Shown: one piece after another, positions 1 through 12,733 of the stretch
Position numbering within the stretch: the first letter of the stretch is position 1
How the letters are laid out: every line of letters begins with the position of its first letter
Assembly (NCBI RefSeq): GCF_947179165.1
Contig: NC_077240.1
Coordinates: 29,932,001-29,996,000 of the forward strand
Length of the DNA: 64,000 nt
DNA from: Solanum dulcamara
Lineage: Eukaryota > Streptophyta > Magnoliopsida > Solanales > Solanaceae
Reading direction: 5' to 3'
The notes under the pieces: model-generated
Database searches by the model: none
Told to the model about the DNA's origin: nothing
Seen by the model: the letters and a program-made list of their open reading frames with translations, nothing else
Position numbers and translations under genes: made by a program

Positions 1-1149
1 ATAACTAACTGATTTAACCTCAAGAAGAACCAACTTATTTTCTTCTCAAACAAGCACACAACCAACTGATTTAATCTCAAAGAGAACCAACATATTTTCA
101 GCTTAATTCAAGCACACAATTAAACTAAGTTAATCTAAAAAATAACCAACTTAATTTCAATCATAAAAAGTTATTTAAAGATATGACTACAACCATTTAA
201 TTGAATAGAAAAATATGAATCACCTACCATTATTTCATATGCCGTTGAATTTGGCACATAACCTTGTTGTTGATGAGGACACCAAATAGAATTATCAATA
301 ACAAGATAAGTAATGTGTCTGAACTAAATAAGGTTTGTGTCATCGTACCGTAGTGGTTCATGAGTTGTTGGTTCCAAAAAGGCAACATTGTGGATGTTCC
401 AACTCCCAATTTGTATTTGGTCTTCCGCGACGATCATGGTAAAAAATGTGGAATCAAATAAAAATTAAGTTGACATCGTCTATTTTAACCCAAATTGTCT
501 ATCAGACAAGTACACCTCAACCACATCCTAATAAAAAATCAGAGCTCTACCACGTCATATATCTTGTCCAACGCAAGAATAACCGAAAAGGCTTTTAATT
601 AAGTCATCAGAATATGATTTCCAAATAAACTACATGAAAAGAAAAAGTAAATAAGTCTCAACTATAATATACATGAAAATTAAAACAAATCTAATATAAC
701 ATCGTACCCGATCCTCCGTATAGAATCAAATGCATCCCTAAAAAATTTCAACATATGCTTGATAATGTTGATCAAACTAAAATATGCAAATCATCTAGTA
801 GCATGTGGACCCTTTGGTAAACTAACATGAATAATATTTCTCATATCTCTTTGTGCTACTACATGAGGCCTGAGGACAGTAACTCCCTCCCATGCTCAAA
901 TTTAAACATAATATGTACGTATAATTAGGTAATTATAAATAAAAAAATATTAATAAATAATTTATATTTGTTCATGTTAAGTATAGACACCGTATAATTC
1001 GAATATTTTAATCACCGTATAATTTGAATAATTTAATCACTTCTAAGACTCGTGATTGGATGGGATGCTTCTTTACAAGGTCCCAAAACTTTCCGCCACA
1101 CCTCCTCGTATTTATAATTATATTAACACTTCCATCCCATATATTCTGT
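1..1149. other. AT-rich intergenic DNA, nothing recognised
   Basis: No long reading frame, RNA gene or recognisable mobile element is visible. The DNA is strongly AT-rich. A weak imperfect duplication of a phrase like 'caaccaactgatttaatctc' occurs in the first 100 bases. Confidence 0.6.
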
Positions 1150-1850
1150 TAGGGGTGTTATGGTTTGGTTTGAATCGGTTATTGGTTAAAACCAAAATCA
1201 AATCAATTTAATCGATTTTTAAATTTCTAAAATCATACGAAAAAAATTATTGTCGGTTTGGTTCAATCTTTTTTGTTTTTTTGGGTTTGAAAATAATAAA
1301 TTTGTTGAAGTCATCCGCATCCCGATAGACATAAACATCTAGTATATGAACAATCCACATGAACGCTATTGTGGATTCAATTAAGCAACACTGGTGTTAT
1401 TATTACACGAAAAAGTGATCTAGTTAAGCAATACTAAATTTATTATACACCAAAGATCAAATCTTTATAGCAAAAAATTAACCCCAAGCTCAACAATTGA
1501 GGAACCACCCGCGGGAGAGGTACAAGAAACTTATATACCAAAATTTAAGTGTTGGGCTTGAGAAAATGGTAGCGTTAAAGACCTAAGTTAATTAGAATTT
1601 AATAAAATATTTATATTTTATTTATGAATAATATATAAATAATTATGAAATTTATATATATAATTTCTTGGTTCGATTTGATTATCTTTGCGGTTCAATT
1701 TTAGTAAAATCAAAATCAAATCAAATACTATCGATTTTCAAAATTTAAACCAAACCTGACCAAACCAAACCAAATATCGATATTTTTTAATCGATTTAAT
1801 TTGGATTGCGGTTTGATTTGATTTTTTAACCATAACCACGAACAACCCTA
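1150..1850. mobile_element. Putative non-autonomous foldback/TIR element
   Basis: The left end (taggggtgtt) and the right end (aacaaccctA) are near-perfect inverted repeats. Just inside each end are runs of GGTTTGGTTTG and, at the other end, CAAACCAAACC, so the two subterminal regions can pair. No coding sequence is visible inside. I could not find a convincing target-site duplication, so the superfamily is left open. Confidence 0.5.
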
Positions 1851-2071
1851 TTAATTTTGTGACCTATATGGATGAGTTGTTCAATTAATATAGATGGCTC
1901 AAGTGGATAGGGATCGAACTGATTGACATTGTTTGTAGCCATAAAAAAATACCTATGAAATAAAAAATACATATGAAATAAAAAATACATATGAAAGTAT
2001 ACTTAAATGGCAACCTAAATTATTAGTCCAAGAAGATTACAAACAAATCAAAACAAAAGTATTAAATAGAT

Positions 2072-2381
2072 TAGGGGCGGCTCAAATAAATTGGTGGCCT
2101 AAAGCCGAATCTTAGTGTGTGTAGGCCATAAATTCTAATATATATAAAGTTTATTATAGCCAATTATTTAATCTTTCTTGAGATATAGTATTCAAAATTT
2201 ATCAAACTTCTATTACTTCTTTCCTCTGAAAAGTTTATATTTTCTACAAATTATACTCAGTATTATTATTTTTTTAAAAAAAATACTTATAACCTATTAT
2301 TTTTATAAAAAATGAGGCCCCTCAAATTTAGGGTCTTTAAGACAATTACTTTTTTTTTCCAAAGTTGTATAGCCGCCCCTA
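2072..2381. mobile_element. 310-bp hAT-type MITE with perfect TIRs and 8-bp TSD
   Basis: The element begins TAGGGGCGGCT and ends AGCCGCCCCTA, an 11-bp perfect terminal inverted repeat. It is flanked on both sides by AAATAGAT (2064-2071 and 2382-2389), an 8-bp direct repeat, which is the target duplication expected for the hAT superfamily. It has no coding capacity. The termini resemble those of the larger hAT element at 28365-31823 (CAGGGGCGG type), but the interior does not match it by eye. Confidence 0.85.
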
Positions 2382-3467
2382 AAATAGATAGAATCCTATA
2401 ATATAATATACAGACCAAAAGAGAAAGCACACAAAGATAAGTATTTGATAAAATAATATAGCAGTCAGAGAGAAAAAAAGGCCTAAATGTAGAGATAAAT
2501 GTTATAATTTACAAGGTCGGGATTCGGTAAGGATAAAAGTATAGCTAATCCCAAGTCCAAATAGAGAAAAAACAATTATTATACGCTAACAACCTGTATA
2601 AGATCAATCTAATGGTAGAGTATGTTACTAGAAAATCATAGCTTACATGTTAATTCAGATAAGAATATTTGTTTATGCCACACTTGTATTTTCACCTTAG
2701 CTATAATTATGTAGTGGGCAATAGGTGCATGTCTAAACCTTTATTTCTGATTTTCTTTTTGGTGTAGTTAACTGTTTCAAATCATTTCATATTTTGTTCC
2801 ACTCTTTCTTTTTTTGAGCAATTACATTATCATTAGAAAAAGAAAAAAAATTGACATTAACGATTGGTTCCACTTTTTCATGTCAATTTTTTTCTTTAAC
2901 ACAAACTGCAGAAACAAAGACAACTTTTTTCTCTTTTTAATAGGACAAGTTTTTTCTTCTACACTTGAAAAACAACCACTTCAAAAAAATATTCTCTACT
3001 TCATTGGAAAACAACTATTTCAAACAAAAATTGATAGTAATTGATGTAGTGATGAAAAAATTGCGCCACCCAAGATTATAATAACTTAAAGTATGGACCT
3101 CCTTAAGCTTTGTACAGACAATGAAACAAGGAATTATCTGCTACAGGAAGCCATTGGAACCACGATCCCCTAACCTTGTGGGAATATTAAAATCTAATCC
3201 AAGCATTTCTTCTACTATTTTGTAAAGAAAAATTTTACCTTAAAGAATATAAAAAATATTTCAGTACTAAGCTTTTCGAAAGACTTATGGCAACAAAATA
3301 AACGTGAATTTCATTTCGCCGGCAACACAAGCGACAAGAATTGGGAACAAAGTTGTGTGATTTGGGAATGTTGCGACATCAATTGGAAGGCTGCATAAGC
3401 TAATGGGTCGTTTGGTGTGACGGAGAAGACAAAAGAATTCAAAGATAAATTTTTAGTACCCCTTAAT
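2382..3467. other. AT-rich intergenic DNA, nothing recognised
   Basis: No supported gene. A 76-codon open frame at 2814-3044 is low-complexity AAA/TTT-rich sequence and is not credible as a gene. Confidence 0.6.
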
Positions 3468-4353
3468 AGTTTATTTGGTTATAAAGTGTGGATAACTTAT
3501 CCCAGAATTAATAATTATGACAGGGATAAGTTATTCATACTCGTGAGTTAATCTTAGGATAACTTATCCCGGGATAAAAATATAAATAACAAAAGTACCC
3601 CTAAAACCCTCTTTTATACATCACCTTTACATACATGTATATTAAAATAATTTTTAATACCATCTATAATAATATTCACAATCTTCACTACTCGTTATGT
3701 TATGATTATGTATTTTCTATTAAAAAATTATACTATATAAATATATTTTTTATTTATGAATATATTATAGGTTGTATTTATTTGATTGACTAGATGTTTA
3801 TTTATATTTTGATTTCTCTTAATGCTCTCTCCACTATTGAATTACATATTTTTAATTAAATAGTCTTGTAATCACTTGAAAATTTGTATTTTATATATCA
3901 ATTAAAATGAAGATAACTTTAATATTTTACAATATATGAGTGGTATGTGCTTAAATAAAGTAACATCAACAATAAAATCATTTTTACTTTACAAACTTAA
4001 GATGAAAGATTTATTTTTAAGCTAAATAAGATGGATGTTTTATATTTAAAAACACACGACATAATTATGAGAATGCACACAAAAAAATATTTAAATTAAA
4101 TAAGATGAAAATTTATTTTTAAGAGTGAATAACTTGCAAAGAAAGTGTAAAAAATTTAATTAAAAAATAGAGGGTATTTTTGTAAACAGAGAACTTATTT
4201 TTAAAAATTATGTCACGCATATTATTTGAATATGACAAACCAAACACTCAATAAAAAATAACCTCAGTATAATTAATTTCATCATAACTAATTCCAGCAT
4301 AACTTATCCCGTCATAACTAACAACATAAGTTGTCTTCAAACCAAACAATCTA
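3468..4353 (+). mobile_element. MITE, left arm of a head-to-head pair
   Basis: The unit opens with 'tttggtt' followed by repeats of GATAACTTATCCC and closes with TCATAACTAA...AACCAAAC. Its whole length is matched in reverse complement by 4354-5096. It also has its own subterminal GGATAAGTTAT/ATAACTTATCC pairing. A third copy lies at 27468-28095. No coding capacity is visible. Confidence 0.7.
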
Positions 4354-5096
4354 GGTCGTTTGGTTTGGATACAAGTTATGATGAGATTAGTTAAGATGTC
4401 ATAAGTTATGTTGGAATAAATTATGATGAGATTAGTTATGCTGAGGTTATTTTTTGTTGGGTGTTTGGTTTGTCATATTCAAATAATATGCATGACATAA
4501 TTTCTAAAATAAGTTGTTTGTTTACAAAAATACCCTTCATTTTATTTAGTTTTCTATATTTTCTTTGGAAGCTTTAGTTATTCAATATTTATTCTTAAAA
4601 TAAAACTTTCATCTTCTTCTTAAATATTTTTATATGTACATTTCCATGATGTCCGTATGTATTTAAAAAATAAAACTTTCTTCTTATTTATTTAAAAATA
4701 GAATTTCTATTTTAAATTTGTTAAAGTAAAAAAGAATTTATGAGAAATCAAAATATAAATAAACATAAGAATTAGTCAAATAAATTTATAAATAAACATT
4801 ATATTATATAGTGTAATTTTTTATTAGAAAAAATATGAAGAATTATCATAAAAATAAGGAGTGGAGGTTGTGAATATTTTTATATATGGTATTAAAAATA
4901 ATGTAAATATATATGAATGTGAAAAGTGAGGTATAAAAAATATTTAAAGGGATATCTTTATCATTTACCTATTTTATCTTGGGATAAGTTATCTCGGGAT
5001 TAATATATTACCCAAGAGGAGGGATAACTTATCCCAGAACTAATTATTAATTCCAAAATAAGTTATCCCAAATTTATCAACCAAACAACAAATTAA
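4354..5096 (-). mobile_element. MITE, right arm of a head-to-head pair
   Basis: This is the inverted copy of 3468-4353. It starts 'ggtcgtttggtttgg', continues with TTATGATGAGATTAGTTA repeats, and ends with GGATAACTTATCCC and 'aaccaaacaac'. It is about 140 bp shorter than the left arm because of small deletions. The two arms meet within a few bases at about 4354. Confidence 0.7.
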
Positions 5097-5556
5097 GTGT
5101 TACTATTATTTAATCTCAAGACTATTTGGTGTTATCCTTCCAACCATACGACTAAGGGTTTTAGATTAGTAAGGATAAAGGTAATGTCGTCGTTTCTTTA
5201 AGTGAGGGGATAAATAATAGATGTGGGCCTAGGTTATGTTTTATGCTTAAAACATTACTTCCAGGAACGTATCTTTATTTAGTACCATCAGCCAGTTATA
5301 TTTAAGACCGTTGAATTTTTTGAATAAAATATAACCTAAAACGTTACTGAAAATCACATTTATTCTAGTTCTAAAAATTTTCAAAAAAACATATTATTTT
5401 AGTGAATTGATTTAAATATTAACTTATTTCGATAAAATATTCAAATAATTGGAAGGAACCGAGGGGTAACAAAATCAAAATTTGCACTCCCACCATCCTA
5501 TTTTACTTCTCATATGCAATTTCCTTAACGAATAAAGCAGTTTTTTACTACTTTAT

Positions 5557-5670
5557 CTTCTTTTTTTCATTTTTTTTTTACTTTTACCTCATTTTTCTGA
5601 TTTAAAATTCACGAGGAAAAAACTAATTTAATGAACACATAAAAATATTACTTATTATGGACCAAGTTAA
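5557..5670. repeat. Spaced direct repeat, copy 1
   Basis: The segment around 'catttttctgat' and 'acataaaaatattactta' recurs in the same orientation at 6778-6896, about 1.2 kb away, with scattered differences. Confidence 0.6.
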
Positions 5671-6107
5671 ATAATTCTTTATAAATAAAAGAGTTCTCAT
5701 TCATTGTATTCCATCTCTCAAGAAAAATAAAATGTCTTATCTCTTTTCTCTTGTTAATCCATATAAAGTACAATAGAATTTGTATGCGAGGTTTAAAGGA
5801 GAAAGGAACGAATTGATTGAGACATAGAGTAATTTATGCTATCGGTCTCTACAGTAATGTTGCTATGTTGGTTACCTTCCACGTGTCATTATATGATTCA
5901 ACAACGTATCTTACCTAGTTGTGCCATAAATAACTTTTATTGTTCTCCATATGTCATGACTTGATACGATCGCTTTTCTTGACTATATATACCCCATACA
6001 GATAGTCCCTATGTTCTCCTGATTTAAGCCTTTCTTTCGTCTAGTTAACGTAATTGATTTATCTACCTTTCTTAATGGATATTGGATTCCCACTTTTTCT
6101 TCGAATC

Positions 6108-6153
6108 GTATCTTCCACCAGAACAAAATGGTATCTTCCACCGGAACAAAATG
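6108..6153. repeat. 23-bp perfect-period tandem duplication
   Basis: Two adjacent 23-bp units, each starting 'gtatcttccacc', differ by a single base. Confidence 0.85.
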
Positions 6154-6777
6154 AAATATTCTTTTCAATTAATGCTTCTAACACAGATCATTCATGAAAG
6201 TCTTTTCTAAGAGACGTGGCAATGTGTGAATGGTCCTTGTAAGGTGGTTCAGTTTTCCGATGTGTTGCCGTTCTACAAAAACCTTCACCTTCCTTCGTCA
6301 CTTTTGATTTTTCTTTTTTCTTTTTTTAAAAAAGAAAAAAACCTCATTCACTAGGCTGAGAATCTCGATAATATCGTTTCTTCCCATCTTTAGCTTTGAT
6401 TCGCAGGTAGGATATAGAAATCGGACACTATCTATATGTAATAGCTTCTAACTCCGTAACTAAACTAAATATTTTTTTCACTTTTCAAGGCATTTTTTTT
6501 TCATTTCTTTTCAAAATTTTGGGCACTGTTTCCTTCAAATCACTTCTTCCTAAGCCACTATAAATATCTTCCAACTTTGATTAACTTTTCTCCACTCTTA
6601 TCTTCATTAATTTTCTTTTATTATGTTTCTTAGAAAAAAGAAAGAAGCTCTGCTCTTTTGCTTCTGTCTTCCTTATCCAGAGGAGTTTGGTTTCAAACTT
6701 CTCCTCGAACAAGAGGAGTATATAAATACTGTATAGTTGATTTTATATTTCATGACTTTGTTTTAGGTTTATGCTTT

Positions 6778-6896
6778 GCTTCTTCTTTATATTATCATTT
6801 TTTTCCTCGTTATCACATTTTTCTGATTAAAATTAAATAAATTCATAAGAAAAAAACGAATTTAATAAAGACATAAAAATATTACTTATTGATATT
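6778..6896. repeat. Spaced direct repeat, copy 2
   Basis: Same-orientation partner of 5557-5670. The two copies could be remnants of a degraded element's terminal repeats or a local duplication; there is no coding sequence between them to decide. Confidence 0.6.
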
Positions 6897-9704
6897 AAAT
6901 GAAGAAGAATGCTTATTTTCCTCGTTGATTATAATTGGTCCAAGATTCATTTATGGTTGAATAACTATTGGCATAAAGGTAATTAATTTGATAAAATTGA
7001 ATTGCATGAAACGTTTGGAAAACAATAACGTACTTACTCTCATGCATAAAATTGTAGGCATGAGAGTAAGGAAAAAAATTCTCATTCTTTTTGGCCAAGA
7101 TGCGTAAATGTCACCTCGCCGCTTAAACAAAAATTGAAAGAAAGCATGGATCTTTTATATAGCAAAAGTATTTTCCGTTGATTCACATTTTGAACCAGAA
7201 CACACGAGAACAAAATATTCATCAAAAAAATGATAATAATCATGATATAGAAACTGGAATTAGGATATCAAGACGTTGCATTTCAACGAGTCACAAAGTA
7301 AAGATCAGAATTTTTATAAAGGAAACGGACCTTTAATTGAAGAAAAGTTCACAATTGTGGATCTTGTACAACCTCGATTCCTTTAGAGCTTCAGACCGAA
7401 ATCCTCAACGGAAAACCTCACCGAACCAACCATTTTTGTTCAGATCGGAGCTACCAGGAGTTCTCAGGAATTGGTTTTAATGGGTTGAGGTGGTGTTATG
7501 GTGGAGAACCAATGGGTGTTTTAGTTGAGGTTGGTGGCTGGTTTTTATCCCCATGCTCTAGGTTTTAGGAAGACAAAATATGGTTCTTGCGGCTGCTCCC
7601 TTTTTATGTCTAGAGTCTCTTTTTTTTAAAAAAATAATAATTTTAGAGTAGGGTTTGGTGAAGCACTGTCTATCTTTTTAGATTTAATCTGTCCTTAATA
7701 ACTTTGAATAAGATTAAAAAGTTTGAAAAGAAAGAGTAGAATATTATCCTTTCCAATAGAATATTCTTTTGATAAAGATTGAAATGAAATTTACCAAGTG
7801 ACAACATCTTATTCAGTTCCATCTTTTTGATTTTTCTTTTAAAAATAACTAACGATAAAATACTGCCTAAATATTAAATATAAAAAAAATTCAAATAACA
7901 TATTTTTGTGATTTTTCTTTTTCCTCGCAAATCAAAAAATCAAAGTTTTATCTTAAAAAACACGACTATTTTTGTGGTTTTCAATTTTCTCAACTAAAAT
8001 TTACTAAAAATCAAATAAAATTTAAAAATAAATATTTAAGCCAAAAATGAATTGACACTCGCGGAGGGTTCAAAATTACACGTCTACAAAGTGGAAGACG
8101 GATCTAATTCGAAGAAGAGGAAAGAGAGAGAAAGGAGCAACAATAATTTGGGGAAGAGGAGAGAGAGAAAGTGGCAAGAGAGATTTGCATGAGAAGATAA
8201 TTTACAGATGAGAAGTATCAGTTTGCATGAGGAGATAATTTATCATCACAATATGGTTCAACTTAAGTAGGGACAAGAAAAAGAAGTACAACACTTGATG
8301 TGTGAAGTCAAAGATGATACTATATGATTAGATGCACTAAAGGAGAGGTTGAAAAAAAAGAAGTTGAGCATCTCCTAATGGGTTCACAAAAAGCTCTATT
8401 GTATGTAACGTCTTATATTTTGTAAATGGTCTAAGATAAAAAAAATAGTGAAAAGTATTATGGAGAATAAATAAATTTAAATAATAAACATTTCATGATT
8501 AGTATTTTTCTTTTATGGTCCACTATCATTCGTATGATAATCAGCGAATCATAAAATAAAGTTGTGCGTTTATAAGGTATAAATAAGATTAAGGTATAAT
8601 AAACAACAAGACATAACACACTATTATTCGTATAATAAAATGGGATTGTGTCAATTATCCAAGTAAAACCTTGAAAAAATGGAGATAATAAGAAACGGAG
8701 GGCATCTAAATTCCATGCAAATCGTTTATTAAATCCCTCGTGTATTCGACCTATGTTGTAATTTATTAAACTTCACATTATTTATGAGCTTTGTAATGAT
8801 GGTACTTCATCTTTCACATTTATCCGTAAAAAGAAGTTTTACAACAAAGTTCCATTCTTTAAAGCTATATGTGTAAGGGTGGTAGAACTTTTACAAGAAA
8901 TAGTTATTCTATTGAACACCTAGAACTAAGTGTTGCAAATCTGGCTTACATCAACATTTCGATGGACTAAGAATGGCGCTAGAGAACTTCATCTGACATG
9001 TGAACAATGTATACTAGTGTCAGGATCCAACCCCGTAGGCCGCGACTGGGGTCCGACCTGGACCCCCCGTATACATACCTATCAGATGTAGCCAAACCAA
9101 ACTACAAACAACATGATAACATACATAAGAACTCCAATGGGTCATGACGTCATCATATAAATACATCTTTATCATTTGTCCCCTGAGGAGTTGTCACTAA
9201 TCATCTCATAAAGGGACATGCAAGCCGACAAGGCTGCCATTTCATGTTAATATTTACAACACATCGTATAGACACAGCTGAACAAAACTTACATACAACC
9301 CACATACACATGTCTACAGACCTCTAAGGGTATCAACGGTATCATATGGCGGGACAGGGCCCCCGCCGTACCCCTGAATAAACGAATATATACATTAAAA
9401 GCTCAATACCAACAGTCTAGGCTCCGATACAATGGAGCACTCCAAAATAGCTGAGTGGAAAGTCCTAAGCCGATGGATTCCCAAAACACCATGAAACGCA
9501 GCCCCCCGAAGAAAGAGGGTCAGTACGACATATGTACTGGGTATATAAAGCATAACATATCACAAGTAGGACCACATCTGAAATAAAGGTTCAGAAAACA
9601 AGCATGATACTCAAGAAACCACTGTACCTGTGCCTTATAAAATCAAATCATGCATGACCATATCAATTATCATATCCGGCCCATTATGGACTCGGTGAAT
9701 CTGT

Positions 9705-9880
9705 CATATAATGCCGAGGAACGTACGACCCGATCCATATATAATATAATAATGCCGAAGAACGTACGACCCGATCTATATATAATATAATAATGCCGAG
9801 GAACGTACGGCCCGATTCATATATAATATAGTAATGTCGAGGAACGTACGGTCCGATCCATATATAATATAATATATCAT
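9705..9880. repeat. Minisatellite inside L1, period about 41 bp, four units
   Basis: Units containing 'gccgaggaacgtacg' followed by 'cccgat' and an AT-rich spacer start near 9711, 9752, 9793 and 9833. The units are CpG-rich compared with their surroundings. The flanking phrase 'cggcccattatgg' occurs on both sides (9677 and about 9942). Confidence 0.85.
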
Positions 9881-11344
9881 ACCCGATTCTCTAGTAAGGA
9901 ACTCGATGAACAATGTAGTGAAACTGAGCACGATAACATACCCGGCCCATTATGGGACTCGGTGAATGATGTATTACAGTATGCACGAGCAGAGTAGTGG
10001 GTAACCATATGCAAATTAAATCATCATGTGAGACTCAATAGAATAGTCAAGTGAACCATCACTTGAAGATCAGGGTAGTAATCGTCTCAAGTACCCTCTA
10101 AATGTCATTAGGGATCATATCAAATGGAGCCTCAGAAATCATAGACATGTATCAAGACAATGCTAAACAGCTTATGGAATCAGAGACATTTGTCATCGTA
10201 GAGCCCCTAGGAATAGGAGCTTATACCTCCAATTACTATTCAACATATAGAAGGCTCAAGGGTAGTAGCTCAAGTACTTTAAGAGTTTTATCGTCAAGAA
10301 ATGAATAAGAATCACGAATCATGTTCAGAGCTTATGAATAGAATTACCCCAAGCTTCATATACATACCATTTGTCACTTATATCTAAGACATGCCCAAAA
10401 GAAAAGAAGGAATAGGCTTTACATACCTTTTACGGATCAACCGTAACCAAGCTTGCTTCGTCGCCCTTTGAACCTATTTAACACGAAAGTAATACTAATA
10501 TTAACAACCTTCGACTTTCCATCTCCTAAATCTACATTCAAGTATCCATAGGAATCATTCCCTCATTCGCCTGTCTCGACTAGTCTATTAGTTAGTTAAG
10601 AAGTTAATGGAAATCGGACAGCATCTCTCCTATAACTCGCCCTATCCGAACTTCTAATTATCCTCTGATTAGCACAGCCATACCAACAACAACAACCACC
10701 ATTCATATACAATAAAACTACTTCAATGTTATTCAAAACGAGTTCCAACCAGCCCACCCAAAACTACGATATCAAAATATGGTTTTTGATCTTTATTTCA
10801 TAAAATCACAATCACACGGAAAGGAGTATATTGTGGCTTTAACCAGCAGCACGTGTACTTATCCATAGCTATGTTTTCATCCCCTCAACATACACGAGTA
10901 CCTTCAAATACAATACTATAATAACAACAACAGTAACTAAACTTTAATCCAACTAGAACGACTTCAATTTCGTCCATTTACAACATCAACGATAGTTATG
11001 TAATTTTCTTACCTCCAACTTCATTTAACACAAGTAATCTTTCCATTACAACACCATCAACTCCAATTTGAAAGAAAGAAACCCTACCTTAGCAACTTGG
11101 CTCCACAACTCGACTGAAAGTTGATAGACTTCTCGTTGGACCTTTTTGTTTCCCCAATAATTAATTTACATTATTAAACACCTTCATTTGATCGAAGAAT
11201 ACCTTAGATAATTAATTTACGGAGCAAAAGTCGAGGGCTTACCTTGGTCTTCCCTAAGCCGTAGCTCTCTTCTCTTTCTCTTAAGAATTCTCTCCAAAAT
11301 TTCTAAGTTAAAGATGATGAAAATGGAACCTTAGTCATCAACAT

Positions 11345-11545
11345 ATGTATATATACCCTTCTTTAGAGGGTGACACGTGGCAGCCCCTAAGGTTGACACG
11401 TGTCCAGCTCTCACTCGTCCACCTCATCCATGCAGCCACCCCATGACTGCCACATGGCGGGGTGGGGTCCACCTTAGTAGGTGCATCACCTACTTGGTCC
11501 AAGTAGGTGCATCACCTACTTACTCCAAGTAGGTGCGTCACCCCC
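11345..11545. repeat. Palindrome cluster inside L1
   Basis: The near-palindrome agtaggtgcatcacctact occurs at 11476-11494 and again at 11501-11521, with a partial third copy at 11527-11542. Just before it are the words 'gacacgtgg' and 'gacacgtgt' and 'gccacatggcgg'. GC content is well above the surroundings. Confidence 0.75.
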
Positions 11546-11837
11546 TTATTCCCTTTCGTTGGTTTGTAATCTCGTCTCACTTTATGAACCTATGTAATCC
11601 TTGCTACTTAAGCTCGACGTATACTTAAGTAGCTTAATTATGTAGAACATCCAAGTCGGTAGCTTACGCAAGTAGGTCAATTACCACGACTCATTACTTG
11701 AATTCCAACTCCTTTCACATCCCTCTAAACCTATTTCCAACCATCACTACTCACACAGAACTTTAGGGATAACATGGATCACATGGCAACCTTTCAGAAA
11801 AAAAAAGTTCCGATATACAAAAGTGCGGGGTATAACA

Positions 11838-12733
11838 ACTAGATGTTCAAATTATAATCTATGAATCAACAACGCAAAAGAGGTGTATTAGATTCTTGTT
11901 TGAACAATGTTTTTCAAGTTACAGTTTACGAACATCCCTTGGCAGTATAGAGGAAGACTCAAACAAATCAAACAGTTAAAAATTTACGCATACATGACAA
12001 AGCTTAGTAATGAGAAGGGAACCCTGTCAATGTTTATTATGGCAGTTGGGACTATACATAGCTCATAAATACACGTTTTTCTAACTCAGCTGTTTAGATT
12101 TTATCAAGTATGATGGAGATTTGCAACATAATGCCCAAATTTTCGACCTTTACACTAAATATGTACATAAGAAATTTGTCCCTGTGCATTAAAACACACG
12201 CGAGCAAATAATATATTTACCTTTCCTAAGCAATTAATACTACATTTATATATTTTCCCCTTTTATGCTTTTCAAAAAGATAACTAATCCTACACAAGTT
12301 ATTTGAAAAAATACGTATGAAATAGATATGGTACCTCTACAGACTTAAGCTTATTCTGCGTCATGGTGTCATGGAAGGAAAATAATATGGGCAATTTAGT
12401 TTTCAGGTCAAAGAATTTGATGAAATTATTCTCGGTTTCTTATTCTTACTGAAAATATTATGCTTCTGAAATACTTGCACCTGCAATTAAACACATATAT
12501 AGATAATGCATGTTACAGGATTAGTCGAAAGTATGTTAAGTAGTTGTAGTTAAATATTTCTCTACATAAACAAAGTTAACCATAACATTAAAAAAAGAAG
12601 AAGTATGAAATCAAGTGCCATTGGAACGGACATCTGAAGAAACCTACAAAAGGTGTTCATTTGTCGTCTCATCTAATGGCGAATGAATTCTCTTAATCTA
12701 ATTTAGTACTCCCTCCATTCCTATTTAAGTGAT
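11838..12733. other. Intergenic DNA; MITE-like terminus at its right edge
   Basis: No gene is visible. At 12707-12733 the text 'gtactccctccattcc' resembles the terminal repeat of a MITE family that is common in nightshades; the element appears to be cut by L2. Confidence 0.45.

Larger units (their letters stand above)
5097..9017. other. AT-rich intergenic DNA with a few local duplications
   Basis: No gene can be supported. The short open frames at 5983-6168, 6658-6840 and 6913-7098 show no recognisable domain. The stretch holds a spaced direct repeat (5557-5670 and 6778-6896) and a 23-bp tandem duplication (6108-6153), both listed separately. A purine-rich patch lies at 8090-8190. Confidence 0.5.
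9018..11837 (-). mobile_element. L1: complete LTR-like unit (probable solo LTR) with TSD ACTAG
   Basis: The unit runs TGTCAGGATCC...GGGGTATAACA, so it has the TG...CA ends and short TGT/ACA inverted terminus of an LTR. It is flanked by the 5-bp direct repeat ACTAG (9013-9017 and 11838-11842), the target duplication typical of LTR retrotransposons. It is 2820 bp and has no coding frame. Read on the minus strand it starts TGTTATACCCC and ends ATCCTGACA, like the other units of this set. It is therefore most simply a solo LTR left by recombination, or a non-autonomous element. It carries a 41-bp minisatellite and a cluster of palindromes, listed separately. Confidence 0.8.

Noticed and set aside
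2814..3044. 76-codon frame in AT-rich DNA
   Set aside because: Composition is dominated by K, N, F and I from poly-A/T tracts; no homology signal is visible.
9705..9880. CRISPR-like regular repeats
   Set aside because: The four units are contiguous minisatellite copies without unique spacers of constant length, inside a plant LTR. The same holds for the arrays in L2, L5 and L8.
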